Source: Vulgatibacter incomptus
Lineage (GTDB): Bacteria > Myxococcota > Myxococcia > Myxococcales > Vulgatibacteraceae
Length of the DNA stretch: 64,000 nt
NCBI RefSeq assembly: GCF_001263175.1
Contig: NZ_CP012332.1
Span: forward strand, 3,101,501-3,165,500
Direction of reading: 5' to 3'
Made by a program: the position numbers and the translations under genes. Positions within the stretch are counted from its first letter, which is position 1. Every line of letters begins with the position of its first letter. Shown piece after piece: positions 26,181 to 33,668 of the stretch. Below the pieces are notes generated by a model. The model did no database searches. It worked only from the letters and a program-made list of their open reading frames with translations, and was not told the origin of the DNA.

Positions 26181-27437
26181 TCAGGGAGCGCAGGTCGGCG
26201 GGCTGCTCCCGAATTCGCAGGAGAAGCTCCGGCACTCGTGCTCGGCGCTGCAGGGAGCGCCGGACGGAAAGCGCTCCCTGCACGTGCCCCAGGTCTCTCT
26301 CGTACAGAAGAGACCGTCCCGGCAGTCCCAATCCGTTCGGCAGCGCGCGTGCACCCCACCACGTGGCTGACAGACGCCATCCTCGCAAGCGCGGTCCCCC
26401 AGACAGTCATCCGAGGTGGAACAGGGACCCCCTTCCTCGCTCCAGGGATAGAGAGGCCGGCAAGCTCCGAAGTGACAACTCGTCAAGGTGACGCAATCCA
26501 ACGGCCCGTCGCAGCGGTCGCCCACCCCGCCGTGCCACGAACAGATGCCCCCGATACATCGCAGACCGGCCTCGCATCGCTCGCTGAGGTCACAGTCGCT
26601 GCCCTCCGGGGTCCGAGGCACGCAAGAGCCGTCGATGCACGCAAGGCCGGCTCCACAGTCGTGTGCGCCGCCACACGGTCCTCCCGCGCCGGAGCGAGGG
26701 CCGCAGCGATCGACATCCAAGCGGCAGACGAGGTCTCCCGCGCACGACGTCGCGGCGCTGCAGGGCTCGCCCTCTTCCAGCGCACGTCGACACGTCCGCG
26801 GATATTCCCACGCACAATAGAGTCCATCGTCGCAGTCGGGCTTGGACGGGCTTTCGACGCCCTCGCAGCGATCGCCCTCTGCGCCGGACCCGCGGCAGAT
26901 CCGGCCGCCGCTCCGATCAGGCCGGCAAGCGAGCCCGCTCGCGCAGGCCCGATCCTCCACACAGGCGCTTCCGTCGGCCACCGAACCCGCCTCAGCGCAG
27001 CTCCCGAGCCGGGGTTCGGGAGGACGGCTCACGTCGCAGATTGGGCCAGCCTCGTCGGTCGCTTCGCTCGCGCCGCAATCGATCGCATCCAGGCATCGCT
27101 CGCCCGGACCGGAGACCGGCTCGCAGCGAGGCGGGTCGTAGGCGCCATGGCAGATCAGGCCCGCCTTGCAGTCGGCCGATCCCTGCCGGAAGTCCCACGC
27201 CAAGCCCGCGCAGGGCTCTCCCCGGTTCTTCTTCGGGAGGCAGATCCCGGAATCCACGACCCCGCTACACCCTCCTCCTCCGGAGGGAACGGCCTTGCAG
27301 TACGAATCCTCCGGGCACGGAGCGGATTCAGAGCAGGAAATCGCGCCATCCTCGGGGCGCTCCCTGCATGACCAGGCAAACCCGAGAACGACCGCGAGCC
27401 ACAAGATCGCACGACGCACGAACGGACCCGTTTCCAT
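26181..27437 (-). CDS. Cys-rich repeat lipoprotein, copy 1
   Basis: A 418-residue exported protein with a signal ending FAWSC near residue 24, followed by many short Cys-rich units of the form EPC-x-DCxxGLxC (for example CAGDLVCRLDVDRC and CGAGLACIDGSC), resembling Dickkopf/EGF-like disulfide modules common in myxobacterial surface proteins. Function unknown; adhesion or binding is likely for such arrays. It is 12 bases downstream of a homologous gene on the same strand. The ATG lies only a few bases after GGAGGA, closer than usual. Confidence 0.85.
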   Translation of the reverse strand: METGPFVRRAILWLAVVLGFAWSCRERPEDGAISCSESAPCPEDSYCKAVPSGGGGCSGVVDSGICLPKKNRGEPCAGLAWDFRQGSADCKAGLICHGAYDPPRCEPVSGPGERCLDAIDCGASEATDEAGPICDVSRPPEPRLGSCAEAGSVADGSACVEDRACASGLACRPDRSGGRICRGSGAEGDRCEGVESPSKPDCDDGLYCAWEYPRTCRRALEEGEPCSAATSCAGDLVCRLDVDRCGPRSGAGGPCGGAHDCGAGLACIDGSCVPRTPEGSDCDLSERCEAGLRCIGGICSWHGGVGDRCDGPLDCVTLTSCHFGACRPLYPWSEEGGPCSTSDDCLGDRACEDGVCQPRGGVHARCRTDWDCRDGLFCTRETWGTCRERFPSGAPCSAEHECRSFSCEFGSSPPTCAP

Positions 27438-27449
27438 CCATTCCTCCGT

Positions 27450-28649
27450 TCAGAGCTTCACGCAAACCTTGCGTAGGGGGTCGCACCACCTGCTCGCGCA
27501 CTCGAAAAAGGCCTCACACACCGTTCCGTCGCCCCGCCTCGGGACACAGGTGCCGACCTGGCAGAAGAGACCGTCCTCGCAATCACCCAAAGCGCCGCAT
27601 GGCCCCCCAAGACCACTCGTTGGTTGGCATCGGTTTTCAAAACAGGGCCCGGCATCGCACGGGGACGTCAAGTTATTGCTACACGCATCTCCCACGTCCA
27701 GGCGCGCCCTGCACATCCCCATCTGGCACTGCAGGCCCTGGCCGCAGTCGGCGCTCCAGCCGCACGGTTCCCACTCCCGCGACGGGGGCGCGCAAGCGCC
27801 GAGGACGCAGCGATCGGCCCTTTCCGCGCAGTGGTCCTTGCTGTAGCAGGGCCCTCCTCTGGGACTCGGGGGCGAGCACGAACCCACGATGCAAAGGAAC
27901 GGCTTCGCGCAGTCCCAGTCGCGGCCGCATGGCTCGCCCTCGGTAGAGGCGTACTCGCAGGACTTGTCCGCCGCTCCGCGGCAGATCAGCCCCTCCGCGC
28001 ATTGCAGGTCTCGTTCGCATTGCATCCCCCGCGAGACGCGGAGCCTGCAGATTCCTGGATCACCGTCGTCGCAAAAGAGGCCGGGCAGGCATCGATCGCC
28101 CTCGTCGCGGCCCGGATGTTCGTACCGGACCCTGCACACGTCCCGTTCTGCGCCGGGGCCTCGGCAGATCGAGGTTCCGTCGCCGGTCTCGACGCATCGA
28201 TGCTCGCCTTCGCAAGCGCGGCTGCCCACGCATTTCCGTCCCACAGCCACCGAGCGGGGAGGCGCGCAGCGGCCCGCTCCCGCGCTCACGTCGCAGACCA
28301 GATCGTCCTCGTGCCGGTAGCTGGGATGGACGCCGCAATCGCCATCACTCGCGCAGGGACCGCCGAGCCCCGACGGATCGACGCACGTCCGGCTCGCCGA
28401 GGAGCAAATCAGGCCCGCCCGGCAGTTGGTCTCGATCCCTAGTTGGCCGGAGTCGTCCCAGGGCGAGACCAAGGTGCACTCCTCGCCCTTGCCTCGCCGC
28501 TGCTCACACCGTCGGTCATGGCAGTAACCGGAATCGCACTGCGAACCGTCGTAGCAGGACATTTCGGGAGGGCTCTCACAAGCGGCAGCCAGTGCCGCCA
28601 CGACGAGAAAGAGTGGAATCCTGACGAGTGCCCAAGCTCGAATGTGCAT
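27450..28649 (-). CDS. Cys-rich repeat lipoprotein, copy 2
   Basis: A 399-residue paralog of the following gene, with lipobox LAAAC at about residue 24 and the same disulfide-unit repeats (CDSGYCHDRRC, CSADCGQGLQC-like units). Order on the minus strand is this gene first, then the 418-residue copy, with 12 bases between, so they are probably one transcript. Ribosome site GGAGG precedes ATG 28649. The two sequences have diverged well beyond a recent duplication. Confidence 0.85.
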   Translation of the reverse strand: MHIRAWALVRIPLFLVVAALAAACESPPEMSCYDGSQCDSGYCHDRRCEQRRGKGEECTLVSPWDDSGQLGIETNCRAGLICSSASRTCVDPSGLGGPCASDGDCGVHPSYRHEDDLVCDVSAGAGRCAPPRSVAVGRKCVGSRACEGEHRCVETGDGTSICRGPGAERDVCRVRYEHPGRDEGDRCLPGLFCDDGDPGICRLRVSRGMQCERDLQCAEGLICRGAADKSCEYASTEGEPCGRDWDCAKPFLCIVGSCSPPSPRGGPCYSKDHCAERADRCVLGACAPPSREWEPCGWSADCGQGLQCQMGMCRARLDVGDACSNNLTSPCDAGPCFENRCQPTSGLGGPCGALGDCEDGLFCQVGTCVPRRGDGTVCEAFFECASRWCDPLRKVCVKL

Positions 28650-28872
28650 CCAGCCGCCTCCGTTTCGCGGGCCCGAAGCAAAGACGCCCGGGCCCCCAGA
28701 ATCCGGACAGAGGCCCGGGCGCTTCCCTCCTCCCGGACCACGAGGCGGCTACGAGGCTCGCCAGCGGACGCCGGCCGGAGCCGCTTGCCGGCCTTCTGCG
28801 GCGCGTGCTACGCCAACTGCACGATTTCGTTCCTCTCGGCCGCGCGACGGCACCCTCTCGACGGAGTCCTCC

Positions 28873-30051
28873 TTGGGCGATTCGCTTCTCGGCACCGACC
28901 TCTTCCGGCTGGACGACCTCCTCACCGACGAGCAGAAGCTGGTTCGACGCTCGGTGCGCAAACTCGTGGACGAGGAGTTCCTCCCCGTCGTCCAGCAGCA
29001 CTTCCGCGCCGGCACCTTCCCCACCGAGCTCGCGCCGAAGCTGGGCGAGATGGGCCTGCTGGGGATGAACCTGCAGGGCTACGGCTGCCCGGGGACCGAC
29101 AACGTCACCTACGGCATCGCCATGCAGGAGCTCGAGAGGGGCGACTCGGGCTTGCGCTCGTTCTGCTCGGTGCAGGGCGCCCTCGCCATGTATCCCATCT
29201 GGGCCTTCGGCTCCGAAGAGCAGAAGGAGCGGTTCCTCCCCGGCATGGCCGCGGGCAAGGTCATCGGCTGCTTCGGCCTCACCGAGCCCGATCACGGCTC
29301 CGATCCCGCCGGGATGAAGACGCGCGCCCGCAAGGACGGCGACCACTACGTGCTCAACGGAACGAAGCTCTGGATCACCAACGGCACCACCGCCGACGTC
29401 GCCGTGGTCTGGGCGAAGACCGACGACGGCGGCGCGGAGAGCGTCCGGGGCTACCTCGTGGAGAAGGGCATGCCCGGCTTCGAGGCCCGGGAGATCCACG
29501 GCAAGGTCAGCCTCCGCGCCTCCCTCACCGCCGAGCTCTCCTTCCACGACGTCCGCGTCCCCGCGGCCAACGTGCTCCCGAAGGTAGAGGGCCTCCGCGG
29601 GCCGCTGATGTGCCTCAACCAGGCCCGCTACGGCATCGCCTGGGGTGCCACCGGCGCTCACCTCGCGTGCTTCGAGGCCGCGCGCGACTACTCGCTGTCG
29701 CGGATCCAGTTCGGCAAGCCGATCGCCTCGTTCCAGATGACGCAGGAGAAGCTGGTCGCCATCTACACCGAGCTGGTGAAGGCGCAGCTCGTCAACCTGC
29801 GCCTGGGGCAGCTCAAGGACCTCGACCAGCAGACCTACGTGCAGATCAGCTTCGCCAAGCGCAACAACGTGCGCGTAGCCCTGGAAGCCGCCCGCCTCGC
29901 CAGGGAGATCCTCGGGGCGAACGGGATCACCGACGACTATCCCGTGATCCGGCACATGGTGAACCTCGAGTCGGTCTACACCTACGAGGGCACCCACGAC
30001 ATCCACACCCTGATCCTCGGCAAGGAGCTCACGGGGATCTCCGCCTTTTGA
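28873..30051 (+). CDS. Glutaryl-CoA dehydrogenase-like acyl-CoA dehydrogenase
   Basis: A 392-residue acyl-CoA dehydrogenase with the C-terminal TYEGTHDIHTLILG, the form of the catalytic-Glu motif typical of glutaryl-CoA dehydrogenase, and FGLTEPDHGSDP in the FAD domain. Glutaryl-CoA dehydrogenase decarboxylates glutaryl-CoA to crotonyl-CoA at the end of lysine, tryptophan and benzoyl-CoA catabolism. No ATG fits: a TTG at 28873 preceded by GGAG gives the normal family length, while the first ATG of the frame (28642) adds 77 unconserved residues. Acts in the cytoplasm with ETF. Confidence 0.88.
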   Translation: MGDSLLGTDLFRLDDLLTDEQKLVRRSVRKLVDEEFLPVVQQHFRAGTFPTELAPKLGEMGLLGMNLQGYGCPGTDNVTYGIAMQELERGDSGLRSFCSVQGALAMYPIWAFGSEEQKERFLPGMAAGKVIGCFGLTEPDHGSDPAGMKTRARKDGDHYVLNGTKLWITNGTTADVAVVWAKTDDGGAESVRGYLVEKGMPGFEAREIHGKVSLRASLTAELSFHDVRVPAANVLPKVEGLRGPLMCLNQARYGIAWGATGAHLACFEAARDYSLSRIQFGKPIASFQMTQEKLVAIYTELVKAQLVNLRLGQLKDLDQQTYVQISFAKRNNVRVALEAARLAREILGANGITDDYPVIRHMVNLESVYTYEGTHDIHTLILGKELTGISAF

Positions 30052-30078
30052 GAGCTTGTGAAGAATTCACAAGCTCTC
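30050..30078 (+). terminator. Perfect hairpin overlapping the dehydrogenase stop codon
   Basis: A 13-bp perfect inverted repeat (GAGAGCTTGTGAA, loop GAA) starts inside the TGA stop. There is no T-run, so it may be a 3-prime stabiliser rather than an intrinsic terminator. Confidence 0.6.
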
Positions 30079-30106
30079 GCGGAGCCGAAGGCGGAGCAAA
30101 CGAAAA
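30079..30106 (+). repeat. Dispersed 28-nt intergenic repeat, copy B
   Basis: Identical to copy C at 54765-54792 and one base from copy A. A second shared block, TTCACACGCTCTGAGAC at 30168-30184, matches copy C in 16 of 17 positions. Copy B lies before the thioesterase gene; in this copy a hairpin is interposed between the two blocks. Confidence 0.85.
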
Positions 30107-30133
30107 GGAGCGCCCTCGCGCGAAGCGCGAGCT

Positions 30134-30170
30134 GAAGAAACGGGCCCGCTCCCGCGGGACCGATTTCTTC
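30134..30170 (+). terminator. Hairpin with A- and T-flanks, terminator-like
   Basis: GAAGAAA and TTTCTTC pair outside a GC-rich stem (CGGGCCCGC with one mismatch) and a 4-base loop. The layout resembles the terminator at 61565-61600, and could stop transcripts in both directions. Downstream TCACAC and GTGTGA (30169-30192) form a further inverted repeat. Confidence 0.6.
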
Positions 30171-30259
30171 ACACGCTCTGAGACAGGTGTGAGAAAGAAA
30201 GCGAAACACGCGACCGCGCTCGCGAGCTCGAGCGCCCATTCCTTCGGGAGCCAATCGAG

Positions 30260-30676
30260 ATGCCTGCGTACGTGAAGCGCCTGACAGTGCGCTTCAACGA
30301 GGTCGACGCGGCCGGGATCGTCTTCTACCCCCGGTTCTTCGACTACTTCCACATGACCTTCGAGGACTTCTTCGGCGACGCCACCGGGACGCCATACCCG
30401 GTGTGGATCAACGAGAAGCGCATCGGCTGGCCGGCGGTCCACGTGGAGACGGACTTCCTCTCGCCGCTCCGGTACGGCACCACGGTCGAGCTCCACCTCA
30501 CCTTCCCGCGGGTCAAACGCACCTCCTTCGTGTGCCGCTACGAGGCCCGCGACCCGGAGACGGGGAGGACGCTCTGCACGAGCGAGATCACGGTAGTGAC
30601 CACCGATCTCGACGAGCTGAAGCCGCTCCCGATCCCGGACGCGGTCCGCGATACCCTCGAGCGTTTCGCGGCGTAG
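30260..30676 (+). CDS. Acyl-CoA thioesterase (4-hydroxybenzoyl-CoA thioesterase/YbgC family)
   Basis: A 138-residue hot-dog-fold thioesterase. VRFNEVDAAGIVFYPRFFDY carries the family Asp at residue 15 or so that acts in catalysis. It hydrolyses acyl- or aroyl-CoA thioesters in the cytoplasm. Members of this subfamily occur in 4-chlorobenzoate and aminobenzoate degradation clusters, but also as housekeeping YbgC, so the substrate is open. It is about 80 bases from the next gene, and a dispersed repeat shared with the CoA ligase leader precedes it. Confidence 0.9.
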   Translation: MPAYVKRLTVRFNEVDAAGIVFYPRFFDYFHMTFEDFFGDATGTPYPVWINEKRIGWPAVHVETDFLSPLRYGTTVELHLTFPRVKRTSFVCRYEARDPETGRTLCTSEITVVTTDLDELKPLPIPDAVRDTLERFAA

Positions 30677-30756
30677 ACTGCCGGGCGGGCGCCGCGCCCG
30701 CCGCCCGCCCTGCCGCCATCCGAGCGACGCTCGGGCCAGGTGCCCACCTTGGTCTC

Positions 30757-31431
30757 ATGACCGAGCCCACGGCCCATGCGCACAAGATCGTCCGCGTGAT
30801 CCCCACGGTCCTCCGCTGGCGGGTGCACGACGATCGCATCGGCGGCAGCGAGAGCGACGCCTACGCGGTAGTGAGCCAGGGGCAGGTGACGCTCATCGAT
30901 CCCCTGCCCGTCGGTGAAGCCGAGCTTCGCCGCCTCGGGCAGATCAAGGGCATCGTGCTCACGGCGGCGAACCACCAGCGCTCGGCGTGGCGATATCGAA
31001 AACTCTTCCATGTTCCCGTTTTCGCGCCGGAGGGCCCGGGTGTTTCACCGACCCCGGGCGACCTGGAGGAGGAGCCCGACTACCGCTACACCGCCGGCGA
31101 ATCACTCCCCGGCGGGCTCACTCCCTTCCACACCCCCGGGCCAACCGAGGCGATGTATGCGCTCTGGCTCGATCGGCCCCGGAGCGTGATCTTCCTCTCG
31201 GACGTGCTGACACACGATGGCTCAGGCCAGCCGACCTTCGTGGCCTCCGAATATCAGGACGAACCGGAGCGCACGCGAGCGAGCGTGCGCCGGATCATCG
31301 ACCACCTTCCGGTGCAGGTGCTCTGCTTCGCCCACGGGCCGCCGATCTGCGACGAAGGCCGCAGCGTCCTCGAGCGGGCCCTCGCATACGACGCGGGCCG
31401 TCATCCCGAGATGGCCGTGCCTCCTACTTGA
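30757..31431 (+). CDS. Metallo-beta-lactamase-fold protein lacking HxHxDH
   Basis: A 224-residue protein with the MBL fold layout: SQGQVTLIDPLPV at the first strands, IKGIVLTAANHQRS where the zinc motif HxHxDH is expected, FHTPGPTEAMY in place of HTPGHTPG, and SVIFLSDVLTH. Only one or two of the usual metal ligands remain, so it may bind one metal, or none, and its activity is doubtful. ATG 30757 is used; it has no obvious ribosome site. Its stop overlaps the end of the convergent anti-sigma gene by eight bases. Confidence 0.75.
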   Translation: MTEPTAHAHKIVRVIPTVLRWRVHDDRIGGSESDAYAVVSQGQVTLIDPLPVGEAELRRLGQIKGIVLTAANHQRSAWRYRKLFHVPVFAPEGPGVSPTPGDLEEEPDYRYTAGESLPGGLTPFHTPGPTEAMYALWLDRPRSVIFLSDVLTHDGSGQPTFVASEYQDEPERTRASVRRIIDHLPVQVLCFAHGPPICDEGRSVLERALAYDAGRHPEMAVPPT

Positions 31432-32383
31432 AGGGGTCGTCCTTCGGCGGCGGGTTGATCAGATCCCCCTGCCGCTTGCGGGCCTCGTCCCTCCAGCCGG
31501 TCTCGTCGCCCTTGGACTTGCCCAGATAGCGGCCCCAGGCGTCGATCGCTGGCTCCCTCCGCTTCAGGCCCTCGAGGGCGAGCGCGCGGTTGAAGGTCGC
31601 CTCGATGAGCGTCTCCTCCTTGTCGAGGGCGGCGGAGAAGGCCATGAGCGCGCCCTCCGGCTCGCCGAGGGAGAGGAGCAGTACGCCGATGTCGTTGTCC
31701 CGGCGCCCGTTCTCCTGCAGGACGAGGAGGGACTCCTCCGCCCGCTCCCGATCGCCCCTCTCCCCCCGCCATAGGTAGAGGGACGAGAGCATCTGGAAGG
31801 TCTTCGTCGCCTTGTAGTCCCGGGCGAGGCTCCAGCCGATCGCGTCCTCGTAGGCGGGCGGATCCCGATCCTCACCCCGCAGCGGCTCGAAGGTCACGTA
31901 CGGGAGGGTGGCGAGCGCCGGCCTACCCTCGGCGGCGCGATAGGGCAGCTCGATGTCGGAGGGCAGGATCCCGCGATCGGTCGCGACGAAGGCCACCACG
32001 GCCGAGGCGGCGAGGGCGCCGCCCGCGAGGAGCGACGCCACCCTGCGACGACCGCCGCTCCACCTCGGCGTGGGCCTCCGGAGCGGCGAATCCTCGTCGC
32101 GGCGCCGAGCCCTCGGAGTGACCGGCGCGCCGACGGCCCGCTCCCGGGCGTCGCCGAGGAGCGCCGACACCAGCGCGGCCGTCGGCTGCCGCTCGAGGAC
32201 CCGATCGACGAGCGCCCGCTCGGCGTCCGATTCGGGCATGGCGGCAATGGCCAACGCCGAGAGCACGCCACGGCAGCGCTCGCAGCGCGCAGCGTGGAGC
32301 TCGACGGCCAGGCGCACCTGTGGCGGCCCATCGCCCGCCCCATAGCGCTCCAGAACGTCATCTGGAATACAGGTCTCGAACAC
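31424..32383 (-). CDS. Anti-sigma factor with zinc finger, membrane helix and TPR domain
   Basis: A 319-residue protein encoded directly behind an ECF sigma factor. Near residue 30 the sequence ELHAARCERCRG matches the H-x3-C-x2-C zinc anti-sigma motif. One membrane helix (LLAGGALAASAVVAFVA) follows at about residue 135, then an outside domain with tetratricopeptide-like helices from about residue 185. The design is that of a transmembrane anti-sigma factor that holds the sigma factor until a periplasmic signal arrives. Start is GTG 32383 with GGAGGGGGAG before it; an ATG at 32413 is the alternative. Confidence 0.85.
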   Translation of the reverse strand: MFETCIPDDVLERYGAGDGPPQVRLAVELHAARCERCRGVLSALAIAAMPESDAERALVDRVLERQPTAALVSALLGDARERAVGAPVTPRARRRDEDSPLRRPTPRWSGGRRRVASLLAGGALAASAVVAFVATDRGILPSDIELPYRAAEGRPALATLPYVTFEPLRGEDRDPPAYEDAIGWSLARDYKATKTFQMLSSLYLWRGERGDRERAEESLLVLQENGRRDNDIGVLLLSLGEPEGALMAFSAALDKEETLIEATFNRALALEGLKRREPAIDAWGRYLGKSKGDETGWRDEARKRQGDLINPPPKDDPFK

Positions 32384-32430
32384 GGTCTCCCCCTCCGATA
32401 TCCCAGGACGCATCGGCCGCACGGCTCCCT

Positions 32431-33033
32431 TCAGGAAATCTCGCCGTCGTCGCCGCGGAGCAGATTCCGAACCTTCGCGGTCAGACGGAAGAGGACGGTC
32501 TCCACCCCCTTGGTCGAGAGGCCGACCCCCATCGCCTCGATCTCCGGAGCCGTGAGCCCCTCGACGTAATGCGCCTTGAAGATGAGGGAATCTCGGGCCG
32601 CGTTCGGCTCCCGGACGGCGCGCCGGAGCGCCTCCGAGACCCGGGCGGCCCCCTGCCACAGGCCGACGCGCTCGTCCGCGCCCAGGCCCGGGTCGACCGG
32701 CTCGTCCTCGAGATCGCCCCAATCCACGTGGCTTACCACCTTGCGCACCCGCTTTCGCCTCAGGTGATCGCGTGCGACGTTGGCGGCGGTGGTGCATACG
32801 AAGGCGCGGAGCGAGAGCGCCCCCGGATCCCGGAGACGTCGGAGCGCGTCGCAATCGTTCGCCAGTAAACGGACGTAGACCTCTTGCTCGAGGTCCGCGA
32901 CGCTGGAGGGATCCGAATCGCCCACGATCCGGCCGATGATGCGAACCACCACGGAACGGTGATCCGCCAGGAGCGTCGACCAGGCCGCCTCGTCTCGTCG
33001 GGCACACCGCTCGATGAGATCGTCCGTAGACAA
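32431..33033 (-). CDS. ECF-type RNA polymerase sigma factor
   Basis: A 200-residue sigma-70 family member. Region 2 spans about residues 5-85 (SSVADLEQEVYVRLLAND, ALSLRAFVCTTAANVARDHLRR) and region 4 about 125-190 (ARDSLIFKAHYVEGLTAPEIEAMG, then a helix-turn-helix). It should direct RNA polymerase to a stress or envelope regulon, probably including its own operon with the anti-sigma gene 47 bases downstream. The TTG at 33033 is favoured because GAGG lies before it; a TTG at 33075 would add 14 residues without a ribosome site. Confidence 0.88.
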   Translation of the reverse strand: MSTDDLIERCARRDEAAWSTLLADHRSVVVRIIGRIVGDSDPSSVADLEQEVYVRLLANDCDALRRLRDPGALSLRAFVCTTAANVARDHLRRKRVRKVVSHVDWGDLEDEPVDPGLGADERVGLWQGAARVSEALRRAVREPNAARDSLIFKAHYVEGLTAPEIEAMGVGLSTKGVETVLFRLTAKVRNLLRGDDGEIS

Positions 33034-33204
33034 GCCAGCCTCGTTGGTCCATCGCTCGAAATGAAAACAACCCAAAAATGCTGGGTCGCTGGGCTACCGG
33101 GGTACGGATATGGAGCCGGACGAGGAGAGCGCTTTCGCTCGTCGTCCGGGGCCCGAGTATAGCCGAAGTCGTCCCTCTACGGGGGCGCGACCGTTAACGA
33201 ATTC

Positions 33205-33315
33205 GCAATTGCTGAAGCGCCCGAAAGGCAATGGCGTGCCGTGAACCAACCGGCAATCGCCGAAGCGCCCGACAGACGGAGCCGTGCCGCGATCCACCCG
33301 GCAATTGCCGGGTGG
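33205..33315. repeat. 48-bp tandem repeat, 2.3 units, ending in a palindrome
   Basis: Units start exactly 48 bases apart at 33205, 33253 and 33301 (GCAATTGCTGAAGCGCCCG, GCAATCGCCGAAGCGCCCG, then a partial unit). The last 22 bases, 33294-33315, form a perfect palindrome centred on CAATTG. It occupies most of the 311-base space between infA and the sigma gene. On the minus strand the period equals 16 codons and a 67-residue open frame crosses it, but no ribosome site or homology supports a gene. Nothing else recognisable lies in 33034-33344. Confidence 0.85.
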
Positions 33316-33344
33316 CCGACTGGCTGGGCCGAGCGTCGACCCGC

Positions 33345-33563
33345 TTACTTCGTGCGGTAGGTGATGATCCCGTGGGTCGGGTCGTAGGGCGACACGCCGA
33401 CCTTGACGCGGTCACCGAGGACGATGCGGATGAAGTGCTGCCGCATCTTTCCGCCGACGCGCGCCTGGATCGCCGGCCCCTGATCGAGCTTCACAGTGAA
33501 AAGCCCGCCCGGGTGCACGTCGGTGATCACGCCTTCGACTTCGATCAGATCTTCGCGAGCCAG
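33345..33563 (-). CDS. infA: Translation initiation factor IF-1, apparent CTG start
   Basis: A 72-residue S1/OB-fold factor that occupies the ribosomal A site during initiation. AREDLIEVEG at the N-terminus and GGKMRQHFIRIVLGD in the middle are family hallmarks, and the C-terminus ends ITYRTK as usual. The codon in the place of the initiator Met is CTG (33563-33561), preceded by GGAGGA at ideal distance. No ATG, GTG or TTG is in frame until an ATG at 33644 that would add 27 unconserved residues. The sequence is somewhat divergent (PAIQARVGGKMR), so it could be a second IF-1 paralog. Confidence 0.88.
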   Translation of the reverse strand: MAREDLIEVEGVITDVHPGGLFTVKLDQGPAIQARVGGKMRQHFIRIVLGDRVKVGVSPYDPTHGIITYRTK

Positions 33564-33668
33564 GGGATTCCTCCAAATTCCTCGGCCATCAGCGACCGGT
33601 CGGCGGGAAAATGCATGTATCGGCCCCAAACTGCAAGGCTTCAATGCTTTTCGACGCCGACCGCCGCT

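Noticed and set aside
25050-27371. 773-residue plus-strand frame spanning the ABC1 kinase and Cys-rich gene
   Set aside because: It crosses two real genes on the other strand and has no recognisable domain.
33094-33297. 67-residue minus-strand frame across the 48-bp repeat
   Set aside because: Kept only as part of the repeat finding; no ribosome site, no homology, and its periodicity follows from the DNA repeat.
33205-33315. CRISPR array
   Set aside because: Units are contiguous 48-mers without spacers, only 2.3 copies, and no cas genes are present.
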